Assembly (NCBI GenBank): GCA_019918135.1
Contig: WBZZ01004762.1
Location: forward strand, 62,001-126,000
Direction of reading: 5' to 3'
Length of the DNA: 64,000 bases
DNA from: Paulinella micropora
Taxonomy: Eukaryota; Cercozoa; Imbricatea; Euglyphida; Paulinellidae
In this document: positions 10,291-20,800 of the stretch, one piece after another
Layout: each line of letters opens with the position of its first letter
Numbering within the stretch: the first letter of the stretch is position 1
The notes under the pieces: model-generated
Told to the model about the DNA's origin: nothing
Seen by the model: the letters and a program-made list of their open reading frames with translations, nothing else
The model's database searches: none
Position numbers and translations under genes: made by a program

Positions 10291-11061
10291 ATGGGTTCGG
10301 CTAAGACTAATAAGAAAATATCAAAGGTAAGACCCCCGCGAGTGTATAGAAACAAAAACGGGAGGCCGTATATTATCCAGAAGGGCAAAAAATATTATCT
10401 TAATTTTGGTAAGAAAACAAATGATTTAAGCACATTACAAATCGTTAAACTTTTTATGAAATATATTAGCAAACCAAAGTCGCAAAGGGCTAGTCGCAAA
10501 CCAAGAGAAAAAATAATCAAATCAGAGTTCAATCGTCTTGAACATGAGAACCGAAACCAGATACAAAGCAACTTACAAAAGAAATATGAGTTAATACATG
10601 ACGAGGAAGAAAAGGAAAAGAAGAAGAGGGATGAGATGGAAGAAGAAAAGAAAAGGCTAGAACGAAAAGACGTAGCAGATGCTAAGGAAAGACCAGATAT
10701 AATGGATAGGGAACACAAAAGAGAACTAGCGGATATTAATGAACGGCAAGAACAAAAAGCCAGAGAACTAAGAAGGGAGCAAAAACTCATAGAAGATGTA
10801 AAATATGAAGAAGACAGAAAAAATAGAATACAAGCATTACCACCGCCACCGCAATATCAATATATTATGCCACCGCAATATGGACAGCCACAAGCACCGC
10901 CACAATTTGGAGCACCGCCACAAGCACCACCATTAGCACCGCCATTTGGAGCACCACCACAAGCACCGCCATTAAATAATTTAGAAAATGAAGCACCATT
11001 AAAAACAAAAGAGCAATATGAGGAAGAAAAAAGCAAAAGCAGAAAGATATTGAAACACTGA
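10291..11061 (+). pseudogene. Lys-rich coiled-coil protein with Pro-rich tail, element A (3' frameshift)
   Basis: The conserved N-terminal block (VRPPRVYRNKNGRPYIIQKGKKYYLNFG) is followed by a long charged coiled coil and a Pro/Ala/Gln-rich repeat tail (QAPPxFGAPPQAPP). The family is unknown; it may be a virion scaffold or minor capsid protein. In A the frame shifts at an A-run near 11028, giving an early stop at 11061. In the unshifted frame the last residues, ending NFIKK, run straight into the protease start. Element B homologue: 48426-49121. Confidence 0.65.
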
Positions 11062-11096
11062 AATTAGCAGGATATACAGATAATTTCATAAAAAAG

Positions 11097-12377
11097 ATGA
11101 GTCGTAAAGACTTACAAAAAGCCAGTCAAGATATTCAGACTGCTATAGCCACAGCGACATCTTTAGAGGAACAGAAAAAGTTAGCAGAAGAATATAAAGA
11201 AAAACTTGAAAAGGAAGAAAAGAAAGCAGAAGAAAAGGGTAAGCATTTTGAAAATTTACAAATTAATCAATTTTTTATCTCTGCATTTTCAAAAACTTAT
11301 CACCCAAACATTACTATAAAAGAGTTAGCACAGGCTTTAAAAAAGAGACTAGATAGTGATGGACATAAAAAATTAAATTACAAAGACACTTCAAAGTGGA
11401 TTATTGACATGATTAAAAGGTTTAATATTGATGTTGGAAATGAAAAGGAAAACGTAAAAAGAAAAGTAGCGGATTATGCTAGATATGAAGAGTTTATGGG
11501 CATTAGTGAGCAAAAAGGTACTGGAGGGGATTTCACCCCCTACCATACCCCCAAGCGTCGCGTAGACACTGGAGCGAAGACATTAGAAGAATTAATTGAT
11601 AAGGTATTTTCAATAAAAACAATTAAAAAATATCTATCCCGCAAAGATTGGAAACACACAATGAACAAAAAGGACTTTGTAAATACTCTAACTAGCAAAA
11701 TGACTATAGACCCAAATGTAGATAAACGAGTTTCAAATGATTTGAATATTGACGAGGGAATGCCCCAACCGCTACCCCCGCCACCAGAGCCGGCAACAGA
11801 TACGACTACACCGCCAGACCAAACACCACCAGAGGAGACAACCATACCCCCGAGCGTCGAGGAGCAACCACAGCAAGAGGGTGAGGGGCGGGGACTAATG
11901 ACTAATGAAATAGACGACATAATGAAAAAATATGGATGGTATCTCGGAGCAATAGCTAGCGATGAAATCTACAAACTAAATCCAGAAAAAAGAAAGCGAT
12001 ACGGATTTATTATGAATTTAGATAATCACAAACAAGCGGGGTCTCATTGGATAGCAGTCTGGGTAAGTATGGATAAAGACAGGTCAGTGGAAGTGTATGA
12101 CCCATTCGCACTTTACCAACCAACGGAAGACTTTCAACAACAAATGAAACAACTAATTGACAGAAGCCGCCCCGATAGTTATTTATTAATGAAGGTTAAT
12201 CAAGTAAAAGAGCAGAGTGATACTTCCTCAACTTGTGGATGGTTTGCTATGAGATTTTTAATGGAACGAGCGAAAGGTAATCGCTTTAAGTTTGCTAGCG
12301 GATATACAGACTTAAAAGAAGAAGAAGCAGAAAAGTTAAAAGCACAGCACGGATACGGCTTCGACACCTATTTGTAA
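11097..12377 (+). CDS. Adenain/Ulp1-like cysteine protease (maturation protease), element A
   Basis: This intact 426-aa frame has an N-terminal helical region of about 220 residues, a Pro/Thr-rich linker (near 222-265), then a C48/C5-type protease. The catalytic His is in SHWIAVW (about residue 316), the Asp in VEVYDPF (about 334), the oxyanion Gln in NQVKEQ and the Cys in STCGWFAMRF (about 378). The role by family is cleavage of capsid precursors during virion maturation. The start overlaps the extended end of the upstream Pro-rich gene. The element B copy lacks its first few codons and has an in-frame stop. Confidence 0.92.
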   Translation: MSRKDLQKASQDIQTAIATATSLEEQKKLAEEYKEKLEKEEKKAEEKGKHFENLQINQFFISAFSKTYHPNITIKELAQALKKRLDSDGHKKLNYKDTSKWIIDMIKRFNIDVGNEKENVKRKVADYARYEEFMGISEQKGTGGDFTPYHTPKRRVDTGAKTLEELIDKVFSIKTIKKYLSRKDWKHTMNKKDFVNTLTSKMTIDPNVDKRVSNDLNIDEGMPQPLPPPPEPATDTTTPPDQTPPEETTIPPSVEEQPQQEGEGRGLMTNEIDDIMKKYGWYLGAIASDEIYKLNPEKRKRYGFIMNLDNHKQAGSHWIAVWVSMDKDRSVEVYDPFALYQPTEDFQQQMKQLIDRSRPDSYLLMKVNQVKEQSDTSSTCGWFAMRFLMERAKGNRFKFASGYTDLKEEEAEKLKAQHGYGFDTYL

Positions 12378-12512
12378 ATTCACACTCTCGTTGCTACCGC
12401 AACTCTCGTGTGTTTTACAAACTTCATTTTGAAAAAAATATATTGAATAATATAGGAAAACGATTTTCTAAAACCAACGAAAGCGTAGCGAAAGTTGGAA
12501 TTTAGAAAATCA
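12371..12512. repeat. Paired intergenic hairpin cassette, element A copy 4 (degenerate left half)
   Basis: The left half starts in the protease stop (TTTGTAAA...TTTTACAAA, 12371-12421) with a nested GTTGCTACCGCAAC loop, the same loop as the element B cassette at 50512-50573. The right half (12461-12512) has CGATTTTCTAAAA / TTTAGAAAATC and ends at the penton start codon. Confidence 0.7.
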
Positions 12513-13325
12513 ATGGATTATAAAGGCGGTCGCACAACGGGCATCTATTATGTCAATAGTAAAAACAGGATAACGGGCACAGACAGCGACTTCACTCACG
12601 AAGTCAATATGAAGGGGCTAGACAATCCAACGCACTGCAAAATTCTCCATATTTATGTGCCGAAGTCGTATTACTCTGTGGCTTCACCATATAATACCTT
12701 TACACTTAGCGAAGACGGGTATGAGGCTTTAATTACGATACCTGAGGGAAACTACACAATGAACAATCTAAAAAATAAACTGACTGAGGTGTTAACCGCA
12801 GACAGCCCTAATAATTATACTTATGTTGTCTCAAGCAACAATACCAACATAGAACCCGAGGACGGCAAATTAACATTCAGTGTGTCAGAGAATAAAGGTA
12901 TTCAACCGCGGTTTATATTTAATGTTGATACCCGTATCCACGAGGTTATGGGGTTTGATAGAAACTCAACATATTTCTTTGCTAATGATTTTATTAAATC
13001 ACCAAATGTAATTATTCTAACTGGTGAAAAAACTCTGTATCTTCAATCAGACTTAGTGGGGGAAGGTGATAATCACGTGCTACAAGAAATATACACTGCC
13101 AACGAAATACCATTTGGAGCTGTTATATACGACGGAAGTGGGTCTGAGTATGGTAAAAAATTATCAACCAGTTCAAATAATGTATATAGATTTTACTTGA
13201 CGGACGAAAACGATCAGGCTATAAATCTTAATGGTTTGGGTATTGTTATAACATTATTAATTTACAGAGAAACTAATTATTTTAATTTATTTACATCATT
13301 TTTTAATTTATTAAAATCGCGGTAG
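12513..13325 (+). CDS. Penton-like minor capsid protein, element A
   Basis: About 270 residues starting MDYKGGRTTGIYYVNSKNRI, just after the cassette. It contains the conserved VPKSYYSVASPYNTF and IPEGNYTMNNLKNKL stretches of Polinton/PLV penton-like proteins. By family it is a single jelly-roll protein at the capsid vertices. It lies immediately before the MCP, the usual order. The element B homologue (44021-44830) is about 80% identical but has two frameshifts. Confidence 0.8.
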   Translation: MDYKGGRTTGIYYVNSKNRITGTDSDFTHEVNMKGLDNPTHCKILHIYVPKSYYSVASPYNTFTLSEDGYEALITIPEGNYTMNNLKNKLTEVLTADSPNNYTYVVSSNNTNIEPEDGKLTFSVSENKGIQPRFIFNVDTRIHEVMGFDRNSTYFFANDFIKSPNVIILTGEKTLYLQSDLVGEGDNHVLQEIYTANEIPFGAVIYDGSGSEYGKKLSTSSNNVYRFYLTDENDQAINLNGLGIVITLLIYRETNYFNLFTSFFNLLKSR

Positions 13326-13358
13326 GGGAAATTTAATTAATTTTAGAATTATTTATTT

Positions 13359-13395
13359 TTTTCTATAAATATATTCTTGTGAATTAGTTAATAAT
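13359..13395 (+). promoter_or_regulatory. Conserved MCP upstream element, element A
   Basis: TTTTTTTCTATAAATATATTC followed by TTGTGAATTAGTTAAT lies 30-60 bases before the MCP start. It is essentially identical upstream of both MCP copies in element B, although the coding sequences have diverged. It contains a TATA-like core and a TCTA, the motif known from late promoters of CroV and Mavirus. Likely the late promoter and 5' leader. Confidence 0.65.
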
Positions 13396-13421
13396 CTCAA
13401 GCGCCAAAACCTAAAAACAAA

Positions 13422-14895
13422 ATGCCAACTCAACACGGAGGCGAATTGGATTTCAGCAAGACTGACTACATCAATGCTTCGTATCGTTTGAATAAACTCG
13501 CTCCACGTGAGGGCTCTGGAACCTTTGAAGTCACCACTGCTGGAGGGCAAGAACGAAGTTTTGACCTTATTAGCCGACCTTTTAATCTCGCTCGGTCTTA
13601 TTTGAGTTTTACTTATACTATGAGAGCAGCGGGCGCCAACACTTATTCAAGAATTTTTATGGACTGCCTTTCACAAATTAGCCAGATACAACTTCAGACC
13701 CGTAGCGGTGTTTATCTGTGCGACGTTAACAACCTTAGAAATGTAACTAAGATGCTGTGGAAACCAGAAATGAGTTTGAAGGATTTCTTAGACCTTCCTA
13801 ACCACGGGGATGCTAGTGGTTGGGGGTGTATGCTCCAAAAGTGTAATGCTAACGGATTGATAACATTAGTGCTACTGAAGCAATTAGAACCGACTTTCGT
13901 GCTATGACAGATCTTGGTGATAACGTAGCAGCACGAACTCTCGCTCTATTGCGTGAGCCAGTGATTTCTGCTCGTCGTCATGATGATGCTGCTCTAACGA
14001 CTGGAGTTGGAGCACTATCCGCCGTAAATGTTAATTACAACGAGGCGAAGTATCTTGCGGGAAGTGGAGCGAATGCCGCTTTGGCTATTAATGTTAAAAT
14101 TCCTTTGGGTATGATTATTAACACTATTTTCGCACTTGATAAGACTATTATGTTTCCAGAGATTTTGACTATGCGAATTGTGTGGAGCGCTACTGACAGA
14201 ACCGGTTATACGGTGACGAATGGTGCTGCTACTGCTATTAGCACTGCTTATCTTGCCGCGCTAAATGCTACCATGCCTATGGCTGTGTCTGCTGATGTCA
14301 CCAATCTTGCCTTGTTTCTTGCTGTTGAAACGAACCCTGATGTCATTCAATCAATCCAGCAGAAGATTGCTAGCCCCGAAGGCATGAACTTCAATATTGA
14401 TTATCCCTATGTTTATAAGAATACTACACAAGCAAGCACAAGCCAAAACATTATTATGCGATTTGACAGAGGTCATGGTCGCCGTTTGAAGAAGATTTAT
14501 CACTCTGTTTTTAACACAGAAGAAAGAAAGAACACAGCCTATGACAACGATGATCGTGGCGCTAGTAAGGTTGTCAATTTCTACACTACTCTGGATGGTT
14601 CCCGCCAGCAAGAATTCAACATTGACACAGCGAGCGAAGAAGACTATATGTATTTGAAGCCAAAGGTTGAGGGTTCGGCCTTGTTGAATAACGATGTGTA
14701 TAAATACAACTGGTTCTGGGTTGATGCCGCCCGCTATGGAGCAAAGACCAAAATGAAATCAGCGGTTTAAGTCTTGATACTGAGCGACGATGGGAGTTTA
14801 TTGCGACCACCGCGAATGCCGCCTACAACCACTACACCGTGGCCATTACTCAGCGGGAGGTACAGGTTAAGGCCAATATGATTACAATCTCATAG
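13422..14895 (+). pseudogene. Major capsid protein (double jelly-roll), element A (two frameshifts)
   Basis: It is homologous along its length to the intact 525-aa MCPs of element B. Shared landmarks are LNKLxxREGSGxxxxTTAGG, RPxNLARSxLxFTYT, RIFMDCLS, SARRHDD and SLDTERRxEF. The frame is broken near 13865 and again near 14757; the last segment runs to a TAG at 14893-14895 that is the first triplet of a hairpin cassette. By family this builds the icosahedral capsid. GC content is visibly higher than in neighbouring genes. Confidence 0.88.
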
Positions 14896-15055
14896 ATATT
14901 TATGAGCTTCGCTTTCATTCGCTTCGCTCATTTTCGCTTGCTCATAAACATCGTGAAAGATTAATAGATTAAATAATTTTTTTCTCGTATAATATAGTAA
15001 AACGACGTTTGAGAATAAACGAGAGTGCGTCAGCACGAAGTGAAATTCTCAAATG
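14893..15055. repeat. Paired intergenic hairpin cassette, element A copy 5
   Basis: The left hairpin (14893-14953) begins in the MCP stop: GATATTTATGAGC pairs with GCTCATAAACATCG. The right hairpin (15003-15055) has CGTTTGAGAAT / ATTCTCAAATG, its last bases being the start codon of the next gene. Confidence 0.78.
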
Positions 15056-16280
15056 TCTCACCAGAGAAACTTAATCGCAGAAAATCCTGACGGCGAATTT
15101 ATAAATGTCAGCGTTGGATATGATGGGCATGTTGAAACAAATAATTCAAAAACAGCTTTTGGCGAAGCAGTAGTAGGCCAATTAACTCCAGTTTTACAGG
15201 AAATCTTTCCATATACCATTAATACTAGGATATGGACAAAAACAGAAACAAAATCGTCTGTGTCATTTTTGAATAATATGGCTGAATTGAAAACAACTGC
15301 TGATGCTACGGCAGATGCTAGACTGGTAAGTAAAAGGAGAATAAAATATAGAACTGGAATGGGTATCCTAGCCCGCCTTACTGCTATATGGACAACGGAT
15401 GATACAAAAGATTATTATTCATTTATTGGAATAGGAAATGACCTTAACGATGGATTTTATTTTTACAAAAATCAAGCAGGAATGAATATTGCACATTGTG
15501 CGGGAGGTGCTGTAGATTATATTGACCAAGCAGACTGGGACGACCCTTGCGATGGAAATTATGCTATGCCAGACTTAGATTGGAGCAAAGGAAATGTATT
15601 TCAAATTCAATTTCAGTATCTTGGGTTTGGTGCTAATTGAATACATTGAAAATCCCATAACAGGATTATTTCAATTAGTTCATATGATTGAATATGCGAA
15701 TGCGAATGAAGGTGTAAGCCTGCGAAATACGACATTACCCTTTACAGCCGTAATGAGAAATGATGCAAAGACTGGAATACAAATTCTTAAAACAGCGAGT
15801 GCTAGTTTATTCATTGAGGGGTCAAATACTATTAATACAAGTATTACAAATACTGCGGAAGGAGACGAAAAAACAAGCATCACTGAAAGCCCCATTTTAA
15901 GTATCAGGAATAAAGCACTATTCAATAATAGCCTAACCAACTATTCAAATGTCTTTCCTTCCTTGGTAAGTATTACAAATGAAGATACTAAGTCAAATGT
16001 CGTCAGAATGGTATTGAATGGGACGCTAACAGGGGCTGGTTTTGCTGATGTTGATGCCACAACTTCAATCGTAGATACAGACACAAAAGCGACGGCCATC
16101 GCCAACGGAACGACAATTTTTAAGATTTATGTAAATGCCGCATCAACACAGCAGATTAATCTCAGAACTTATGACATTCAATTAACGCCTACCGATATTT
16201 TGACATTCACACAGAAGGCTGTGTCGGCAGGTGCTGGTAGCAATATTAATGTAATCGCGAACTTTATAGAAGACCATTGA
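15053..16280 (+). pseudogene. Beta-rich virion protein downstream of MCP, element A (one frameshift)
   Basis: It is homologous to the intact 415-aa proteins of element B (MxxxQRNLIAxNPDGxFINxxVGYDG at the start, VIANFIEDQ/H at the end). The frame changes near 15637, in the stretch equivalent to YLGFGAIRFSIENP. Ser/Thr/Asn-rich, predicted beta structure, no signal or membrane segment. The family is not recognised. The fixed place after MCP suggests a minor capsid or receptor-binding role. Confidence 0.65.
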
Positions 16281-16321
16281 TGTGGATGGAATTAAAACAA
16301 AAAAAAATGAAAATCTAATTT

Positions 16322-16777
16322 CTAAATTATCATCAGAGGTATTTTTTTTACCGCGTCTTTGTTATTAAAATAAGGTTGTTGAATTAAATATTCAAGGTAT
16401 GGTTTATCAATCTTAGCGACATCTTCAATTTTCATTTTTTTATACTTACCATATTGAAGAACAACATCTTTCTTTAATATACAACCTTCTTCTGTACATG
16501 TAGCATTCTCTATCTCCTCGCCGACCTTAGCCTTTATTTCAGTAATTCCCGTTTCTTTTAAATCAGCAGTCGTAAAAGGAGTGCTCTGCTCTTCGTCCAA
16601 CACGTTTTCTAAATGAATTACTACTTTAACATTATCATCTCTTGGCTTGTATTGCTCATAAAAAGAAACAATGTCGGGTTTAGTCCATTTAATGGTTGGC
16701 TTTTTGACATCTACATCAAGGTTCCATTTTTCAATTTCATTCAAGTAGTCCTGCTTGGTGCTCAGGTCGGTCATCAT
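16322..16777 (-). CDS. ExoX-C/DUF3820-like small protein 2, element A
   Basis: This 151-aa protein has an N-terminal part starting MTDLSTKQDYLNEIEKWN (second Met) and a C-terminal domain, LQYGKYKKMKIEDVAKIDKPYLEYLIQQ. That domain matches the short fold found at the end of exodeoxyribonuclease X and in DUF3820 proteins (GKYKG...YL.W). It may bind nucleic acid; no catalytic domain is attached. It has homologues in both inverted-repeat arms of element B. Confidence 0.65.
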   Translation of the reverse strand: MMTDLSTKQDYLNEIEKWNLDVDVKKPTIKWTKPDIVSFYEQYKPRDDNVKVVIHLENVLDEEQSTPFTTADLKETGITEIKAKVGEEIENATCTEEGCILKKDVVLQYGKYKKMKIEDVAKIDKPYLEYLIQQPYFNNKDAVKKIPLMII

Positions 16778-16825
16778 ATACTATTAATATTATTTTTTTA
16801 TTAATTTTATTTTAGAGTATATAGT
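16778..16825. promoter_or_regulatory. Divergent promoter region with mirrored TATACTAT / TATAGTAT
   Basis: It separates two divergent genes by under 50 bases. ATATACTATTAATATT near one start and AGTATATAGTATG at the other form a dyad around a T-rich core. Similar short TATAATATA blocks stand just before other starts (8525-8539, 10282-10290, 14988-14996). Confidence 0.45.
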
Positions 16826-17497
16826 ATGTTGTATATACTAAGCGGGGTAATGTTTAAAACAAAGAAAGAAATAATAGTATATATAAGAAATATTGTCAGC
16901 AAATATAATCACAATGAAAAGTTGAATGAAATTGATAGTAATTTTATTAAGGGTATTATAATTAATCATCCTGATTATAAGACGAAATTTGAACATTTTA
17001 TAAATTGCGAAATTGATGTTGAAAATAATGGATATGGTAGTAAGCACTTTCGTATAGGAGAAAAAGCATTTTCGTGGTATAATTGTATTAATTACATTGG
17101 GGTAAATAAAGAGAAACAAATGATGAGATACACCAAGACCAAATTTAATGATGCGTGTAGAAATACTATAAAAAATCAAATAGAAGAATATTTAAATAGA
17201 ATGGTAATAGATATTTTCATTGAGCCGAAATATATATGTGAAATAACAAAAGAAATACACGATAGAAAAAACGTTCATGTTGACCATCACTTTGAAAAAA
17301 TAAAGTTTAAAGAAATTACAGACCGATATTTAGAAGAGAATAAATTAAATTATCGCAATGTAGAAACAGAAGAAAGAGAAGACTTTAGGGAAATTCTAAA
17401 AGAGCCACACTATACGCAATTTAACAATTTTCATAGAGAAAAAGCGATATTAAGAATAATAAAAAAAGAGATAAATTTAAGGGAGAATGTAGGGTGA
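16826..17497 (+). CDS. DUF3223/DCL-like protein, element A
   Basis: 223 residues from the first ATG; the Met at 16850 (MFKTKKEIIVYIR) is the likelier start, since the domain begins there. The pattern FKTKxEI...IINHPDYKTKFE...FRIGEKAFSWYNCI followed by HVDHHFEKIKFKEIT fits the DUF3223 family (similar to plant DCL), whose C-terminal His/Asp motif is HNH-like. A nucleic-acid role is inferred. There is no homologue in element B. Confidence 0.6.
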   Translation: MLYILSGVMFKTKKEIIVYIRNIVSKYNHNEKLNEIDSNFIKGIIINHPDYKTKFEHFINCEIDVENNGYGSKHFRIGEKAFSWYNCINYIGVNKEKQMMRYTKTKFNDACRNTIKNQIEEYLNRMVIDIFIEPKYICEITKEIHDRKNVHVDHHFEKIKFKEITDRYLEENKLNYRNVETEEREDFREILKEPHYTQFNNFHREKAILRIIKKEINLRENVG

Positions 17498-17498
17498 T

Positions 17499-17783
17499 TT
17501 ATAGAATATATTTAACAATTTCTTTTTTGAGTTCTGGATAGTTTCCCATCATCGGTTGCTTATTCAACCATATTAAGTATTGCTTGTCAAATACAGCGAC
17601 ATCAGCAACGGACTTCCCCTTATATTTTCCAATAGGCAGCAAGCCTTGTTCTTGAAGTTTTTTACTTTCAGATTTATATTCACTTACATGCCCATCAATA
17701 ACTTGCTTGATATCGTCCAAAGTAAATGTTTTATTATTAATAGAAAGTTTTTCAAATTTTTCCGCGAGAGACTTGAGAGACAT
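17499..17783 (-). CDS. ExoX-C/DUF3820-like small protein 1, element A
   Basis: 94 residues: a helical N-terminus (LAEKFEKLSINNKTFTLDDIKQVI) then IGKYKGKSVADVAVFDKQYLIWLNKQP, the ExoX-C-like fold. The element B homologue at 37759-38046 has the same two parts. It starts just inside the polymerase gene's 3' side. Function unknown, probably nucleic-acid related. Confidence 0.65.
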   Translation of the reverse strand: MSLKSLAEKFEKLSINNKTFTLDDIKQVIDGHVSEYKSESKKLQEQGLLPIGKYKGKSVADVAVFDKQYLIWLNKQPMMGNYPELKKEIVKYIL

Positions 17784-17827
17784 TAGTATATACTATAGGA
17801 TATAAAAATAAAAAATTAATTAATTAA

Positions 17828-17885
17828 CTATTTATGAGCATCGCTTTCATTCGCTACTCTCATTTTCACTCGCTCATAAACATCG
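17828..17885. repeat. Single intergenic hairpin at the polymerase 3' end, element A
   Basis: ACTATTTATGAGC pairs with GCTCATAAACATCG, with a CTTTCATTCGCTACTCTCATTTTCA loop region like cassettes 2 and 5. It overlaps the last codons of the polymerase reading frame. No right-hand partner is seen. Confidence 0.65.
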
Positions 17886-20800
17886 TTTGATACCCGTAAG
17901 GAATACTATCATTTTCATTGATAAACTCCCGACCTTGCCATTTATTATCATTAACTTTCTTTTTTATGTTTGTAGTATGAACTATGCTGAAATGGTTAAT
18001 GTTTTGCTGTTTGCTATTTCGTGATAAATGAATTTTCTTCATTTAAAAATCTCTGACATTTTCAATGCTTTCACCTAAATCCATCTTTTCATATACTTCT
18101 GGATTTAACCCCTTTGAATTCAACCCCTTACCTCTAAGGTGGTAGTATCTCTTTTTTACTCCTTCGTTTTCGTAGCATTCAATTATATGAACACCTTTGT
18201 CTTTATGTTTCAAATCATTCTTAGTAAGGTAAGGGAGAAAGGCTTCATTCGTTGTAAATTCTAACATATACAATTTAGGAGCAATCCATATTCCTCTTAT
18301 TATCTTACAGCAATCTCCTAAGTCATCCGTTATTCCGCCGAGAGATTTATCACCAAGCCTTTTGATTAGTTTGGCGAACCTAACATGCAACACTAGACTA
18401 TCAGTATCGGTGTAATAGAAATCAGCCTCTATGTCTTTATTTGGATTAGCCTCTTTTATGTAGTTATACATAATTCGCCTGCTATATGCTAGAATGAAAG
18501 CCCCGTAATGAGAAGGTTTGGTTATGCTCTCTTCAATTATTTCTTCCTTTCTAGGCATTCCAGATACGTGCCAAAGTTTGTTTCCGTCTTTATCTTTGAA
18601 TTCAACCACATCAGATATATAATTTTTCGTCCAAAATTTCCAATACTCCTCATTTGATTTAATATATTCTGCTTCTGTTGGGATAGGTCGTTGTATCATC
18701 TTTCCGTATAACGAATTCATAAATAGTTTGGCTAATAAATATTGCGGTGTGCCTTTTTCGCTATTTTCTTTCGCCTTAAACATTTCGAGTATGTATTCTT
18801 TGAAAACTGGTTCGGCCTCCTCTGTATAGTATCCTTTATGAATTGTTATATCGTAGCCTTCCTTAATCATATCTTCAATATCAACACTTGTGAGCCATTG
18901 GTCTTTCATATCCGCTAAATTCCACTTTAATGAGCCTATTTTATTTCTCTGTCCTATTCTTGAATGTAATATGTCTTTTGGTGAGATATAATCAACATTG
19001 TAAATACCGATAGCAAGATTATTATAATCAAATGGTGCGATAGCCAGTTTAATTTCTCCAACCATAAATAAATTAAGCATCGCTGTTGGGTATAAAGATA
19101 CGACATCCGCATCAACTAAATAATCGGTTAATTCGTCAAATGTGATTTTCCCTGCTAAGTAGTCCTTGTATTGTTTTGAAATGAATCCTTTTTTGCTTGG
19201 ATATGTTCTTGCTCCGATAACCGCTTTTCTAAACGCTTTCTCTTGTTCAATAGTTGGGAGTCTTACATCGTGCTTACCATCAATCATTTTCTTCCAGATA
19301 TTGAAAGCAAGGCTTGAAGTTGAAATGTACGAAGTTAAATTCACTGAGTGTTTTTCAAATATCTCTGTGTTTATTTTGTCATATAACTCTTTTAACCCCA
19401 TAACATCGCACTTCAAATATTCAAGACACTTATTTCTTAATTCTTCGCTCATTGTTTCCCAAGTAGATGCATTGTCGTGGTCAAAATCTTTTACATTTCA
19501 TATTTTCTAAGTTTTCTTTTAACGTCCCCTGAGTATGCTTACACATATCCCACATTTTGATATTTTCAAATTGTAAAGAGATTATTGAGCCATTATTAAT
19601 CATATGTGATTTTGGTCTGATACCTCTTCTTATTAATTCCTGTTTAATGAAGTAGTGGTCAAAGTTCGCGCCGTTAAACCCATTCACATATAAAATTGGT
19701 GGTTCTTCATCTTTGTTTCTCTTCTTTCTTACTCCTGCTACTTTCTTGACTTGATTATGAAGCATTCTATTACCCCATTCTATTGTTAATTTTTGTCCTC
19801 TTTCTAGGAGTGTATCAAGAAATTTAGAAATACAATCTTTACCAGCGAAATATTTAAATCCTTCCGCCCCGTGAGTATATCCGACTATATAGCAGTCGTG
19901 AATATCAAAGCCGTCAGCAAGAGTGTTATTTCTAAAAGTTTCTAGGTCGTAATGAATAACTTCATCTTTGTTATTAATTTTATCATTATCAAATTTTGTA
20001 ATCAGATGTCTTTGTCCATTCCTCAAAATTCTTCTATTCGCATAATTTATCATTTTTGGATTACAAGTGTGTTTTTTGACATATTTCCTTAAACATTTTT
20101 CACATTTCTTTTGAAATCTTTTAGTTAATCCGAAATAATGGTTGTTCTCTAAATAAATCATAATGTCTGCTTCTTCTCCGATATTATTCGTGCTTATAGT
20201 TTCTCTTGTTAAGGCGTTTGTTATTTCATATGTCTTTCCTTCTTTTATCAAAATATTAAGGATTTTTACGGCGGTAGAGAATGGTATAGGGCAATCATTA
20301 GAAAGATTGAATTGTTCTCTAATATCATTACATCTTTTTCTGTTAATAAGTGGCATATTAAGAATGTCTTTACAGAGAAAGAATAAACAATTATTATTCT
20401 TGCTAGCAGGAGATATCAATATATTTTCATCCGATATTGTTTTTTTACACTTGTTTTTTCCTTCACAACCGCCTCCGTTTTCTTGAACTACTACTACCTT
20501 AGCGTATTCAATAATCCTGTCATAACCTAGTCCAGACGCTTCAATATTGCTTATGTTGAACTCATTCAACATTTCAATAAAATCATCATAGTTTTTTATT
20601 TGAAAAGAATTAAATGTTTTCTTTTTATAATATCTATTTAATTCTTCGTGGTCGGTTATGTAGGTTATAGTAATATGAACATCAGCATTTCCTGTCATAC
20701 CATTTCTTTTCACATCTAATACTATAGGAATTACAACCTCTCGCTCTAATGCGTCAGTATCATAAAAGTTTATATCAAATCCTTGCTTCTCGTATGTAAG

